A DNA stretch of 64,000 nucleotides from JACKBK01 sp963707275 (GCA_963707275.1 CAVPPH010000001.1:1054001-1118000); one strand, 5' to 3'. Positions 1-10,878 are shown, numbered from the stretch's first letter. Made by a program: numbers and translations. The notes: generated from the letters alone by a model not told the origin.

Positions 1-531
1 CACAAGCTCGCTGCCGGCCAGTGTCCATCGGTCGTCTCCAGGTTGCCAGTAGAGCGACGCGGGCCGTGTCCGCTCCCAAATCAGCGCGCCATTGGCTGAG
101 ACCGCTGTCATCTGGCGCTGGCCCGACAGTTCCCACTTCCCGTCCCGCTCGTGGAAGACGATCTCCCAGGCCGACACGAGCACGCCGCCGTCCGCTAGCG
201 GCATCAACGCAACGTCTTCCTCCGACATCAGCGCCAGCTGCCAGCGCAGCGCCGGCTGGCCCGCTTCCCTGGCATCCGGATAGTTCGTACGCCGTCACGA
301 CACCAGTTACGTCGATCACGAAAAGCGATGTTCCGTCGGCTGACAAAGTCGCGCCGGCCACGCCATTGGCAACGGATATTCGCCAGCGCGGGCTTCCATC
401 GCCCGCGCCAAGTGCCTGAACGCTATCGTCTTCGGCGACCAGGATCATCTCCGCGGCAGCGCTGCCCGGCGTTGCCAGCACCGTTCCGTTCACCGGCTGC
501 GACCAGACGACGCCGTCAGCAGCCGCCATGC
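1..531 (-). CDS. PQQ/WD-type beta-propeller segment (partial, frameshifted)
   Basis: The reverse strand encodes beta-propeller-like sequence (ADGVVWSQPVNGTVLATPG, then LSADGTSLFVIDVTGVVTAYEL, then NGALIWERTRPASLYW) that runs off the left edge. It crosses at least two frame changes, near 280 and 140. It starts at or just before an ATG at 531, which overlaps the stop of the M23 peptidase gene upstream. Dropping one base in the GAGCGGCATG run near 530 would read straight from the peptidase into the propeller, so the two are probably one protein: extracellular peptidase followed by a PQQ-like repeat domain. Function of the propeller is unknown; such repeats usually bind ligands or partners. The family call rests on blade-like spacing only. 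Confidence 0.5.
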
Positions 532-1304
532 CGCTCGTTCCAGATGAACTGCGATGGGTTGGTCCAGCCGGCCGCGCCCGGGTTTGGCCAGTATCCCGGT
601 CCCGGCTCGTCGGGCAGGTGACTGCGCATTTCGAAGTGCAGATGCGGCGGCGTGCGCGGCCGGCCGATCTTCGCGATCTCCTCGCCGCGCTCGACACAAT
701 CTCCTGGCCGCAAGGTGACAGTCGATGGTTCCAGGTGACCGTAGAAGGAGAGTATCCTGCTGCCGTCGGTGAAGCGGTGTTCAACGATAATCACCCCCTT
801 GTCGCGTCCCCAGCCCAGCGGCTGGGCGTAGGTGACTTGCCCGTGGCCGATGCTATAGACCGGTGCGCCGAGGTTGGGACGACCCAGCAAGCCCCAGTCC
901 TCGCCTGCGTGCTGCCCTGCCGGCCTGCCGCCGCGCCCGAAGCCCTGGATGAGATAGGCCTCCTCGGCCAGCGGTGGATCGACGGGGAAATTCAGCGTAT
1001 CCACCAGACCGCAGGGCGCGCCGTCCTGTGGAACTGGTGGGCTGGCTGATGGCGGACGAACGGCGTCCGACACCTGAATTGGCCGGGCGGTGGCAGTAGG
1101 CGTTGGCGTCGGGCTGGGCGTCGCTGTTGGCGACGGGGTGATCGTGGCGGTTGGTGAGGGAGTGGCAGTGCGCGTGGCCGTCGCGGTGGGCGTGGATTCG
1201 AGTGCTGGCGGGCGATCTGGCGGCGTTGGCGCGGGACGGCTGCACGCGGCGACAGCCAACAACAGCAGCGTCACGGTGAGCCAGCGGACACGCAATCGTC
1301 GCAT
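516..1304 (-). CDS. M23-family peptidase lipoprotein (LytM-like)
   Basis: A secreted zinc metallopeptidase of the LytM/M23 family, which cuts peptidoglycan cross-links outside the membrane. The chosen start (1304) begins MRRLRVRWLTVTLLLLAVAACS, a lipoprotein signal with a lipobox ending AAC. Next comes a Pro/Thr-rich linker (about residues 28-75), then the catalytic domain with HAGED (HxxxD zinc ligands) and the HLHFE motif near the C-terminus. A longer upstream start would put 40 non-signal-like residues in front of the signal, so I reject it. The ATG lies 5 bases after the stop of the DUF1361-like gene, so they form an operon. The apparent stop at 516 may be a frameshift into the beta-propeller that follows. 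Confidence 0.8.
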   Translation of the reverse strand: MRRLRVRWLTVTLLLLAVAACSRPAPTPPDRPPALESTPTATATRTATPSPTATITPSPTATPSPTPTPTATARPIQVSDAVRPPSASPPVPQDGAPCGLVDTLNFPVDPPLAEEAYLIQGFGRGGRPAGQHAGEDWGLLGRPNLGAPVYSIGHGQVTYAQPLGWGRDKGVIIVEHRFTDGSRILSFYGHLEPSTVTLRPGDCVERGEEIAKIGRPRTPPHLHFEMRSHLPDEPGPGYWPNPGAAGWTNPSQFIWNERHGGC

Positions 1305-1309
1305 GAGTC

Positions 1310-1984
1310 TCAGCGCACACCGTCGCCCGGCGTGCCAGACCCGGAGTGCGCCAACACGGTCAGCAGCCAGTAGGTGAAGACCAGCAGCGCGGCAAACAGT
1401 GCGGTCATCGCCCATGTGTGCCAATACAGCAACGGGCTGGTAAGCCGCGCCAGTACGTCATGCAGCAGCAGTTCCGGCTGTGTCAGCAGGTCCCAACTGT
1501 TCCAGCGCACATAGCGGCCCAGGTAGATGCCAAAGCCGGCTGCGCCCAGTGCGCCCAGCACGAAGCCCCAGCCCAGCCAGCGTCCCCAACGGCGCGTCAC
1601 CACGGTTTGCATCCAGCGCAGCGAGATCAGTCCCAGCGCCAGTCCGTAGAGCGCAAAGCTGAACAGCATCACCGTGTCAAAGAGCACCGGCACGCGGCCG
1701 TCGGCTGACAGGTGCATCAGGTCGGTGACGAGGTAGGGCGCGTTGGGCAGGAAGGCCAGCCAGGCCGCGGCCGGCAGCATGGCCAGCAACAGGCTGCGCC
1801 GCTCGGTCCAGACTGTGACCGCAGCGAACAGCAGCGGCAGCCAGGCCAGGAACAGATTCCATAACAGGAAGGTTCCGGTGATCTCGCCGACATAGGCGCT
1901 GCGGGCGATCACCAACGCCAGCGGAAAGATCGAGGCCAGGGTGAGACGCGCGAAGGTGCCAAACGTGCTTCTGGTTTCTGTCAT
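1310..1984 (-). CDS. DUF1361-like polytopic membrane protein
   Basis: A hydrophobic protein of about 224 residues with six or seven membrane segments; it resembles DUF1361 proteins (motifs FLPNAPYLVTDL and YLGRYVRWNSWDL). No enzymatic role is established for the family. ATG 1984 is preferred over the in-frame upstream ATG because GGAGG stands about 8 bases before it. It is the first gene of a two-gene operon with the M23 peptidase. It diverges from the S58 peptidase gene, leaving about 135 bases that carry that gene's promoter. Confidence 0.7.
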   Translation of the reverse strand: MTETRSTFGTFARLTLASIFPLALVIARSAYVGEITGTFLLWNLFLAWLPLLFAAVTVWTERRSLLLAMLPAAAWLAFLPNAPYLVTDLMHLSADGRVPVLFDTVMLFSFALYGLALGLISLRWMQTVVTRRWGRWLGWGFVLGALGAAGFGIYLGRYVRWNSWDLLTQPELLLHDVLARLTSPLLYWHTWAMTALFAALLVFTYWLLTVLAHSGSGTPGDGVR

Positions 1985-2073
1985 AGGTCGTCCTCCGTAT
2001 GTGGATTTCACTCGCAGCAGCGGGCAAAGGTTCAGCCACGGCAGGACTGCGCCTGCCGGCTGCTTGTACGGCG

Positions 2074-2102
2074 GTGACGGCGATGATACAATCGGGGCAG
2101 TT
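2074..2102 (+). promoter_or_regulatory. Sigma70-type promoter of the S58 peptidase gene
   Basis: TTGTAC at 2074-2079 and TACAAT at 2097-2102 are separated by exactly 17 bases, 18 bases upstream of the gene's start codon. Read by eye. Confidence 0.55.
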
Positions 2103-2120
2103 CGTTGTCAAGGAGGCATC

Positions 2121-3238
2121 ATGACCAAACCACGACTGCGTGATCTGGGGATCGTCATCGGCGACCTGCCGGCCGGGCCGCACAACGCCATCACCGACGT
2201 GCCGGGCGTCCGCGTCGGGCACACCACCGTGATTCGCGATGAACCGCGCATCACCCGCACCGGCGTCACGGTGATCCAGCCGCGCGGCGGATCAGTGCGC
2301 AACAACCCCGTCTTCGCTGGCTACCACGCGCTCAACGGCTGCGGCGAAATGACCGGCATGGCCTACGTCGAGGAGTTTGGCGTGCTGTCGTCGCCGATCG
2401 CTCTGACCGACACGACGCAGGTTGGTCTGGTCCATGACGCGCTGATCCAGTACGCCCTCGAACGTTACGGCAAAGGTTCCTACTACTTGGGTGTGGTGGG
2501 CGAAACATGGGGCGGCTGGCTCAACGACCGCGACGGCTTTGCGTTGACGCGTGAGGATTTGTTCGCAGCGATGGACAACGCCGCCGAGGGGCCGGTGGCC
2601 GAGGGCAACGTCGGCGGCGGCACAGCCATGATCTGCTACGACTTCAAGGGCGGCATCGGCACGTCGTCGCGGCTGGTCGAACTGGCCGGCGAGGCTTTCA
2701 CCGTCGGCGTTCTCGTGCAGGCCAACCACGGCGAGCGTAACCAACTTCGGGTGGACGGCGTGCCGGTCGGGCGCGAGCTGAACAACGAAATCGTTCCGTC
2801 GGCCTTCGCCACACCTCCCTCCGACCCCGCAGATGGCGCGTGGAGCGGCCCGTCGCAGACCAGTTCCGTCATCACCGTGATCGCCACCGATGCGCCGCTG
2901 CTGCCGCTGCAATGCAAACGCGTGCGCGCGTCGTGGCGTGATGGGACGTGGCGCGCACCGGGTCGGTAGCGCACACCGGCAGCGGCGACTTGTTCCTGGC
3001 TTTCGCGACCGGCAATGAACTGCATGTCGAAGACGAGCAGCCGTTCAGCCTGCGCTCGCTGTCCGACTGGAGCCTGGATCCGCTGTTCGATGCTGTAGCC
3101 GAGGCGGTCGAGGAGGCAATCCTCAACGCGTTGGTGGGGGCCGACGACATGACGGGCTTCGCCGGCCACCATGCGCCCGCCTTGCCGCATGACGAACTGC
3201 AACGGGTGATGGCGCGCTATCGACCTGCCCGCGACTGA
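2121..3238 (+). CDS. P1/S58 family N-terminal-nucleophile peptidase (DmpA-like)
   Basis: Member of the DmpA/BapA family: aminopeptidases or beta-peptidases made as one chain that cuts itself to expose an N-terminal serine. The conserved segments LRDLGI, NAITDVPGVRVGHTT, GNVGGGTAM and KGGIGTSSR are all present. The cleavage/nucleophile site is SS-VITVIATDAPLLP, making Ser249 the likely nucleophile, close to the position known for DmpA (Ser250). The residue before it is Ser rather than the usual Gly or Asn. AAGGAGG stands 6 bases upstream of the start. The frame changes around 2925-2948, before ARTGSVAHTGSGDLFLAF; two small indels there would restore a normal-length protein of about 370 residues. 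The cytoplasmic location is inferred from the lack of a signal. Confidence 0.85.
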
Positions 3239-3499
3239 CCTTGACGCCGACCTGGTTCTGTGGCAAACTGCGGCTGATCGACCGATCGCTCTGGTTCATT
3301 GTAACTGCTCACCAGTCATTCCCGCGGAGGCGGGAATCTCGGTCGGCGCCCTTCTCCGGGAATGACGACGGTGAAGGCTGAGCAGATACCGGTCCCGAGG
3401 AAAGGAGCCGCTCTAAGAGACAACCTGATGACTGCCGTTAACTTCTTTACAGTGTGACGAAAGGAGCCGGCCCGGCAAGAAAAAACGCGTCGCGAGAAG
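3239..3499. other. Spacer with REP-like palindrome upstream of the glmS ribozyme
   Basis: No gene seen. ATTCCCGCGGAGGCGGGAAT at about 3319-3338 is a palindromic REP-like hairpin that could terminate the peptidase transcript. A weak -10 (TACAGT, about 3450) may serve glmS, but no convincing -35 is visible. Confidence 0.4.
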
Positions 3500-3692
3500 C
3501 ACAGCGCCAGGACTGGGAACGACACATTCCCAGTTGACGAGGTGGAGGTTCCCCGGCGCAGGCCGGGGGAAAATCGAGAGATCGGCGGATGCCTCCAGGG
3601 CCATGCCACGGCCCTTCGCTTCTCCTCCAGACAAGCAGCACTGTCAAAGCCGGCTGGCGACAGCCGGGACAACCAGTGTGTGCAGTGGCGTC
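3500..3692 (+). ncRNA. glmS ribozyme (glucosamine-6-phosphate-sensing self-cleaving riboswitch)
   Basis: The mRNA leader of glmS carries the glmS ribozyme signature. The cleavage site is A3504|G3505 in CACA|GCGCC. P2 is ACTGGGAA (from 3513) paired with TTCCCAGT (ending 3535). The invariant core GTTGACGAGGTGGAGGTT follows at 3535-3552, then a GC stem CCCCGG/CCGGGG, then ATCG..TCGGCGGATGCCTCC to about 3597. Accessory hairpins follow: AGGGCC/GGCCCT (3598-3615) and GCCGGCT/AGCCGG (about 3650-3665). In the known class, glucosamine-6-phosphate acts as cofactor for cleavage, which lowers GlmS synthesis when the product is abundant. The leader ends about 30 bases before the RBS. The core match is close to the B. 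subtilis sequence as I remember it, so I am confident; the 3' limit is approximate. Confidence 0.95.
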
Positions 3693-3721
3693 GACGACGG
3701 GAATACAAACTGAACAGTTCT

Positions 3722-3726
3722 GGAGG
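3722..3726 (+). promoter_or_regulatory. glmS ribosome binding site
   Basis: GGAGG lies 7 bases before ATG 3734, directly downstream of the ribozyme. It fixes the glmS start, which must expose Cys1. Confidence 0.8.
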
Positions 3727-3733
3727 AACAACC

Positions 3734-5588
<1,855 letters not shown>

Positions 5589-5667
5589 GACACCGTGAAA
5601 CGTAATGCGTGAACCGTGACGTGGCTTCCCGCTTCCCCGGAATTACGCAACGGCGAATATTGAGAAG

Positions 5668-5708
5668 TCACTCACGTATCACGTATCACGTATCACGCAT
5701 TACGCATC
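5668..5708. repeat. Short tandem repeat CGTATCA(C)
   Basis: Three copies of ACGTATC followed by degenerate ACGCATTACGCAT units, in the spacer between glmS and the ABC ATPase gene. A simple repeat with no obvious role. Confidence 0.6.
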
Positions 5709-5716
5709 AAGTTCCC

Positions 5717-6817
5717 ATGACCCACATCCAGCTACAAAACGTAACCGTCAAACTGGCCGTCGGCGTGCGCGAGACCACGGCGTTGGACGACGTGACGCTT
5801 ACCGTGCGCTCCGGCGAGGTCATGGGCGTCATCGGTCCCACCGGCTGCGGCAAGTCCACGTTGCTGCGCGTGGTGGCCGGCCTGGTGCAGCCCATGTCCG
5901 GTCGGGTGCTGTTCGACGAGCAGGATCAGGCCCAGGTGCCGGCCCGCGACCGCGGCATCGGCATGGTCTTTCAGGACTATGCGCTCTACTCGCACTGGAA
6001 GGTCAAGGAGAACCTGTCGTTTTACTTCAGGCTGCGCAAGCGTGAGGAGGAGGCACCGGCACACATCCGCGAGGCAGCCGACATTCTGGGGGTCGACTTC
6101 ACTTACCTGATGGGCAAGTTTCCCTCCACGTTGTCAGTCGGCCAGCGACAGCAGGTGGCCATTGCCCGCTGCCTGGTGCGCGATCCGCGGGTGTTCCTGA
6201 TGGACGAGCCGTTTTCCAACCTCGATGCCGTGCAGCGCCAGCACGCGCGCGTCCAACTCAGGCGGCTGCTCAATCGCTTCCGTGTCACCACCCTTTACGT
6301 CACCCATGACCAGGAGGAAGCGGCCGCGCTGTGTGACCGGGTGGCGTTCATGGACACGGGGCACGTCTGGCAGGTCGATACGTATCGCAACATGCTGGTC
6401 TGGCCCAAGAGCCTGCGCGTGGCTGACTTTGTCACCGAGCCGGGCACCCACTTCGTGGAAGGCGCTGTCATGGAAGGCCATTTCGCCTGCCCGCAATTCA
6501 GCCTGCCGTTGACGCCTATCGTGGCCGTGCGCACAACGCCGGGGCAGGCCGTCACGGCGCGCATCCCACCTGATGCAGTGTCGCTGGCCAGCGGCGACTT
6601 ACCGGCCGTCCAGGCGGTGGTCGAGTGGATCGAGCCGCTGCCGATGCACCGTTCCCAGCGCGTTACCTGCCGCGCCGACGCGGCCCAGTTGACGCTGGAA
6701 GTAAGCCAGCAGCAGGCGGTGCAGATCGGCGACCCACTTTCGCTGACCATCGATCCTGACAAGGTGCAGATCTTCGACACGCGCAGCGGCGCAAACCTGG
6801 CGACTGCGCGTCTATGA
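5717..6817 (+). CDS. Sugar-type ABC transporter ATP-binding protein (UgpC/MsmK-like)
   Basis: A 366-residue ATPase of the carbohydrate-uptake (CUT1) class that powers a membrane permease. Walker A GPTGCGKST is near residue 39, the signature is LSVGQ (Gly to Val at its third place) near 139, and Walker B VFLMDEP is near 160. The H-loop is YVTHDQEEA. The C-terminal third is the TOBE/MOP-like regulatory region typical of UgpC and MsmK. No permease or binding protein lies nearby, so it may serve transporters encoded elsewhere, as MsmK does. ATG 5717 matches the family N-terminus (IQLQNVTV); the longer reading frame begins in repeats. Its last four bases overlap the glycosyltransferase start. Confidence 0.85.
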   Translation: MTHIQLQNVTVKLAVGVRETTALDDVTLTVRSGEVMGVIGPTGCGKSTLLRVVAGLVQPMSGRVLFDEQDQAQVPARDRGIGMVFQDYALYSHWKVKENLSFYFRLRKREEEAPAHIREAADILGVDFTYLMGKFPSTLSVGQRQQVAIARCLVRDPRVFLMDEPFSNLDAVQRQHARVQLRRLLNRFRVTTLYVTHDQEEAAALCDRVAFMDTGHVWQVDTYRNMLVWPKSLRVADFVTEPGTHFVEGAVMEGHFACPQFSLPLTPIVAVRTTPGQAVTARIPPDAVSLASGDLPAVQAVVEWIEPLPMHRSQRVTCRADAAQLTLEVSQQQAVQIGDPLSLTIDPDKVQIFDTRSGANLATARL

Positions 6818-8028
6818 GCAGCGACCGGCCAACGGTTGACCGTGTCCGCCGTTTGCGCATAGTGATGCTGGCGCCATTTGCCATCCACGGACCCAAGGGC
6901 ACAGCGCGCTGGCGGGTAATGCCGCTGGCGCGCGCGCTGGCGGGCAGGGGACATGCGGTACGTGTCGTGGTTCCTCCCTACGACCAGCCAGCCGCGGCCG
7001 GCGCACGATGGATCGACGGTGGCGTTGAGGTGGTCAATGTCCCGCTGCCGCGGGGCGGTCTGCAGGCAGGTGCTCTGTCGCTGGTGGCGAGTATGGTTCA
7101 GGCGACCATCGAATCGCATCCGGATGTTGTTCACAGCTTCAAACCCAAGGGGTACACTGGACTGGCGGCCGCCTGGCTGGCACGGCGTGGCTTCGCAGTT
7201 GTGCAGGACAGCGACGATTGGGAGGCAGGGTGGAACGATCTGGCCGATTACGCACGCGGCTGGAGGCGACTGTTTGCGTGGCAGGAGCGGCGCGGTCTGC
7301 GGGACGCGGCAGCTGTTACTGTCGCCAGTCGCTGGCTGGAGCGCCTGGCAATCCGTCTGCGTGGGTCGAGCGAGGGTGTCTTCTACCTGCCCAACGGCGT
7401 CGAGGCCGGTCGATTTGACGCAATTTCGCATAGCCGCAACACTATGCTATCTGAATTAGGCAAACCGGGCACCACGAAACGGGTCTTGCTCTACACGCGA
7501 TTTGGCGAGGCCAGCCCGTCCGTGGTTTCTCGGATCTGGTCCGCCGTGTTGGGGAGCCATCCAGCCGCGCGCCTGGTGGTGGTCGGCGATGGGGTCGCAG
7601 GCGAGGGGCAGGCGCTTGTGAGGATGGGCAGCGGATCGGTCGTCGCGCTGGGATGGCAGCCCACGGCAACGCTGCCCGGCCTGTTGGCGGCGATGGACGC
7701 GGCGCTGTTCCCCGTGGCGGATACGCCGCTGAACCGCGCCAAGTCGCCGATGCGCTTGCTGGACGCGTTGGCCGCCGGTGTGCCTGTGGCAACACAGGCT
7801 GTGGGCGAGTATGGCGAGTACGTGGTGGACGGCGAAACGGGGTTGTTGGCAGCGCCTGGCGATGAGGCTGCGCTGGCCGCCGCAGTTGTGCGTCTGCTGG
7901 ACGATCCACGGTTGGCGCGTCGCTTGGGCGATGAGGCCGCGCGTCGGGCGGCAGTCGATCGTGCCTGGCCGCGGATGACTGAAGCTGCCATGGTGGCCTA
8001 CTGGTCAGCGATGAAAGCAGAACGATGA
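6814..8028 (+). CDS. Glycosyltransferase, GT4-like
   Basis: A 404-residue GT-B fold transferase with a Rossmann start (RLRIVMLAPFAIHGPKGTARWR, ALAGRGHAVRVVVPP). The C-terminal nucleotide-sugar half contains RVLLYTRFGE, VVVGDGV, LGW and LLDALAAGVPVATQAVGEYGEYV. It probably moves a sugar onto a lipid or polysaccharide acceptor in the cytoplasm; donor and acceptor cannot be told from sequence. The ATGA overlaps at both ends, with the ABC ATPase upstream and the VanZ-like gene downstream, indicate translational coupling in one operon. The E-x7-E motif of classical GT4 enzymes is not clear. Confidence 0.75.
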   Translation: MSSDRPTVDRVRRLRIVMLAPFAIHGPKGTARWRVMPLARALAGRGHAVRVVVPPYDQPAAAGARWIDGGVEVVNVPLPRGGLQAGALSLVASMVQATIESHPDVVHSFKPKGYTGLAAAWLARRGFAVVQDSDDWEAGWNDLADYARGWRRLFAWQERRGLRDAAAVTVASRWLERLAIRLRGSSEGVFYLPNGVEAGRFDAISHSRNTMLSELGKPGTTKRVLLYTRFGEASPSVVSRIWSAVLGSHPAARLVVVGDGVAGEGQALVRMGSGSVVALGWQPTATLPGLLAAMDAALFPVADTPLNRAKSPMRLLDALAAGVPVATQAVGEYGEYVVDGETGLLAAPGDEAALAAAVVRLLDDPRLARRLGDEAARRAAVDRAWPRMTEAAMVAYWSAMKAER

Positions 8029-8456
8029 CCGAAACTTCAGAACCTCGCGAAGTGGCGACCTCCCGCCGGTGGGTGTGGCTCTGGTGGCTGCTGCCGCTGG
8101 GCTGGATGGCGCTGATCTGGACATTGTCCGCACAGCCGGAGCTACTCGTGTTGGTCAGTTCGCAGTTGCGCGACATGTTGGCCTGGGTGGCGCACTTCAG
8201 TGAGTTCGCAGCCCTGGCGGCGTTCCTTTGGCTGGCGCTGCGCAAGTCAACTGGCCTCAGCGCGCAAACACGGCTTGCAGCGGCTTTCTTTGGCGCGGCG
8301 CTGTTTGCCGTGACCGATGAGCTGCACCAGGCCTTTGTGCCCGGCCGCACGCCCGATGTCCGCGACCTGGTGGTGGACTTGGCGGGCATCCTGGTGGCGT
8401 TGGCGCTGATCCGCTGGCTCGCGGCCCGCAGAAAGTTATCGCCAGGTGTGGCTTGA
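8025..8456 (+). CDS. VanZ-like membrane protein
   Basis: A 143-residue protein with four predicted membrane segments. The VanZ-family motifs are HFSEFAALAAFLWLAL and AVTDELHQAFVPGRTPDVRDLVVDLAG. The family is named for the teicoplanin-resistance gene, but most members have no known function. Its ATG overlaps the stop of the glycosyltransferase gene by four bases, which places it in a cell-surface operon. This is an ordinary copy, with no sign that it confers resistance. Confidence 0.8.
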   Translation: MTETSEPREVATSRRWVWLWWLLPLGWMALIWTLSAQPELLVLVSSQLRDMLAWVAHFSEFAALAAFLWLALRKSTGLSAQTRLAAAFFGAALFAVTDELHQAFVPGRTPDVRDLVVDLAGILVALALIRWLAARRKLSPGVA

Positions 8457-8466
8457 AACGAATGCC

Positions 8467-8495
8467 TTGCCTATTGGCGGCAAGCCGTGTACAAT
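8467..8495 (+). promoter_or_regulatory. Sigma70-type promoter of ppk
   Basis: TTGCCT (8467-8472) and TACAAT (8490-8495) with a 17-base spacer, giving a leader of about 65 bases before ppk. Confidence 0.6.
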
Positions 8496-8567
8496 CGGAC
8501 TGACCGTCATTCCCGCCACCACAGCACGACGCAGCATTGTCGGGACAACTTCAGAAGGGTGCGCACT

Positions 8568-10778
8568 ATGGCAGCAAAGACCGACACAAAAACAGCAACC
8601 GCTCCAACGGAGAACAAGAAGCCGCGGGTTCGCGCCGTTGATCTGGAGGACAGCTCTTTTTTCCTCAACCGCGAGCTGAGCTGGCTGGAGTTCAACCGGC
8701 GCGTTCTTCAGGAGGCATTGATCCAGGACGGCCATCCGCTGCTGGAACGGGTCAAGTTCCTGGCGATTTTTCACTCCAACCTCGATGAATTCTTCATGAT
8801 CCGCGTGTCAGGTCTCAAGCAACAGGTGCAGGCCGGCGCGGTCAAGGCGCCGCCGGACGGGATGCTGCCTGTCGAACAATTGACCGCAATCCGCCGCCGC
8901 CTGCTGCCGATGCTCGAAGAGGGAACTGCGACCTGGCAGAACGATCTGAAGCCGAAGCTAAGCAATGCGGGCATCCGCATTCACCTGTACGACGATCTGT
9001 CCTCGGCCCAACGAACCTGGCTGTCGGAGTACTTTTTGCGCGAGGTCTTCCCTGTTCTGACACCGCTGGTGTTCGATCCCGGTCACCCGTTTCCGCACAT
9101 CTCAAACCTCAGCGTCAACCTGGCGGTCAAGCTCATCGACCCGCCCTCGGGTGACGTGCACTATGGGCGCATCAAGGTGCCGGCCACTTTGCCGCGGCTG
9201 ATTGAGCTGCCGCGCGAGTTGTTCGATAAACCGGCCGCGACGGGCAAACGCCGGGTCAAGAGCAATGGCCGCGGCCCCGATTCCGAAGTAACCCTGTCTA
9301 CGCCGGAGGAGCACGACTTCGTCTGGCTGGAACAAGTGGTTGCAGCCAACATCGCACACCTCTACCAGGGCGTGGATGTCAAAGAAGTCTACACCTTCCG
9401 GGTGACGCGTGACGCCGATCTGGAAATCCAGGAGGACGAGGCGGACGACCTGCTGCGCACTATCGAGCAGGGCATTCGCCTGCGCCGCTTCGGTCCCGTG
9501 GTGCGGCTGGAGATTGAACGGGCGATGCCGGCGCACATGCGCTCGCTGTTGATGCGTAATCTACAGGTCGCAGCCGACGATGTCTACGAGATGGAGGTGC
9601 CGCTGGGCATGAGCAGCCTGATGGCGCTGCTGGATGTCGATCGCCGCGATCTGAAAGACAAGCCGTTCGTTCCCCGGACGCCGCCAGCGCTTAGCTCCGG
9701 CGAGAGCATCTTCGCTGCCATCCGCCGCAGCGACATCCTGTTACACCATCCTTACGACTCGTTTGCGCCGGTGGTGGATTTCATCAAGCGCGCAGCTGAC
9801 GATCCGCAGGTGCTGGCCATCAAGCAGACATTGTATCGGGTCGGGAGCAACTCGCCCATCGTCGAGGCGCTGATGCGGGCAAGGGAAAACGGCAAGCAGG
9901 TCGCCGTGTTGGTGGAGCTAAAGGCGCGCTTTGACGAGGAGAACAACATCGTCTGGGCCAGAGCATTGGAGCGGGCCGGCGTGCACGTGGTCTACGGACT
10001 GCTCGGCCTCAAGACCCACAGCAAGATAGCATTGGTTGTGCGGCGCGAGCATGATGGCGTACGCCGTTACGTCCATCTGGGTACCGGCAACTACAACGCC
10101 ATTACGGCCCGCATCTACACCGACCTGGGGATGTTTACGTGCCGGCCTGACATCGCAGCCGACGCGTCGGAACTGTTCAACTATCTGACGGGCTACTCCA
10201 GGCAGCGCAACTACCGCAAACTGTTGGTGGCGCCGGTGACGTTGCGTAGCTCGCTGGCGTCGCTCCTTCGCCGCGAGATCGCCCACAAGAAAGCGGGACG
10301 GCCGGCGCGCATCATTATCAAGATGAACGCGCTGACCGACGAGGACCTGATCAAGCTGTTCTATGAAGCTTCGCAGGTTGGAGTTGAGATCGATCTGCTG
10401 ATTCGCGGCATCTGCTGTCTGCGGCCGGGCGTTGCCGGCGTCAGCGAGAACATCCGGGTGACCAGCATTGTTGGCCGGTTCCTGGAGCACACGCGCATCT
10501 TCTACTTTGCCAACGGCGGCGACGACGAGATTTTCTCCGGCAGCGCCGACATGATGGAACGCAACCTGGATCGGCGCGTCGAGGTACTCTTCCCGATCCT
10601 CGACCCTGCGCTGCGCCAACACATTACTACCAACATTCTGGCGACTTATCTGGCCGACAACGTCAAGAACCGGCTGCTCAAGCCCGACGGCACATACGAG
10701 ATGATCTCCAGCGACGGCGGCCCGCTGATCAACAGCCAACAGTGGCTGATGCAGCATCACGACCGGCCGCCGCTCTGA
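8568..10778 (+). CDS. ppk: Polyphosphate kinase 1
   Basis: Reversibly transfers the terminal phosphate of ATP onto inorganic polyphosphate. This is a full-length PPK1 of 736 residues: N-terminal domain (FLNRELSWLEFNRRVL, FHSNLDEFFMIRVSG), head domain, and two PLD-like catalytic domains. The autophosphorylated histidine lies in GLKTHSKIALVVRRE near residue 484. LGTGNYN, LLIRGICCLRPG and HTRIFYFANGGDDEIFSGSADMMERNLDRR complete the active site. I chose ATG 8568 because the longer reading frame starts upstream of the promoter seen at 8467-8495; there is no strong RBS. The gene appears intact and monocistronic. Confidence 0.95.
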   Translation: MAAKTDTKTATAPTENKKPRVRAVDLEDSSFFLNRELSWLEFNRRVLQEALIQDGHPLLERVKFLAIFHSNLDEFFMIRVSGLKQQVQAGAVKAPPDGMLPVEQLTAIRRRLLPMLEEGTATWQNDLKPKLSNAGIRIHLYDDLSSAQRTWLSEYFLREVFPVLTPLVFDPGHPFPHISNLSVNLAVKLIDPPSGDVHYGRIKVPATLPRLIELPRELFDKPAATGKRRVKSNGRGPDSEVTLSTPEEHDFVWLEQVVAANIAHLYQGVDVKEVYTFRVTRDADLEIQEDEADDLLRTIEQGIRLRRFGPVVRLEIERAMPAHMRSLLMRNLQVAADDVYEMEVPLGMSSLMALLDVDRRDLKDKPFVPRTPPALSSGESIFAAIRRSDILLHHPYDSFAPVVDFIKRAADDPQVLAIKQTLYRVGSNSPIVEALMRARENGKQVAVLVELKARFDEENNIVWARALERAGVHVVYGLLGLKTHSKIALVVRREHDGVRRYVHLGTGNYNAITARIYTDLGMFTCRPDIAADASELFNYLTGYSRQRNYRKLLVAPVTLRSSLASLLRREIAHKKAGRPARIIIKMNALTDEDLIKLFYEASQVGVEIDLLIRGICCLRPGVAGVSENIRVTSIVGRFLEHTRIFYFANGGDDEIFSGSADMMERNLDRRVEVLFPILDPALRQHITTNILATYLADNVKNRLLKPDGTYEMISSDGGPLINSQQWLMQHHDRPPL

Positions 10779-10811
10779 TCGGACGCTCGCTCTGGCCAAT
10801 CTCCTGGCTCT

Positions 10812-10878
10812 GGCCGGTCTCCGACCGTGCCAGCACCGATTGCATCCTAACCTGCTCTGGCTCGGTCTTTGACCGAGC
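10812..10878. repeat. Intergenic palindromic repeats between ppk and the editing protein gene
   Basis: GGCCGGTCTCCGACCGTGCC (10812-10831) is repeated exactly at 58180-58199. A perfect 8-base hairpin GCTCGGTC/GACCGAGC with a TTT loop follows at 10860-10878. Either could act as a terminator of ppk, although there is no T-tract. Copies elsewhere suggest a dispersed REP-like family. Confidence 0.6.

Noticed and set aside
8025..8456. Glycopeptide-resistance determinant (VanZ)
   Set aside because: VanZ-like proteins are widespread, and no vanR/S/H/A/X genes are near; it sits in a glycosyltransferase operon.
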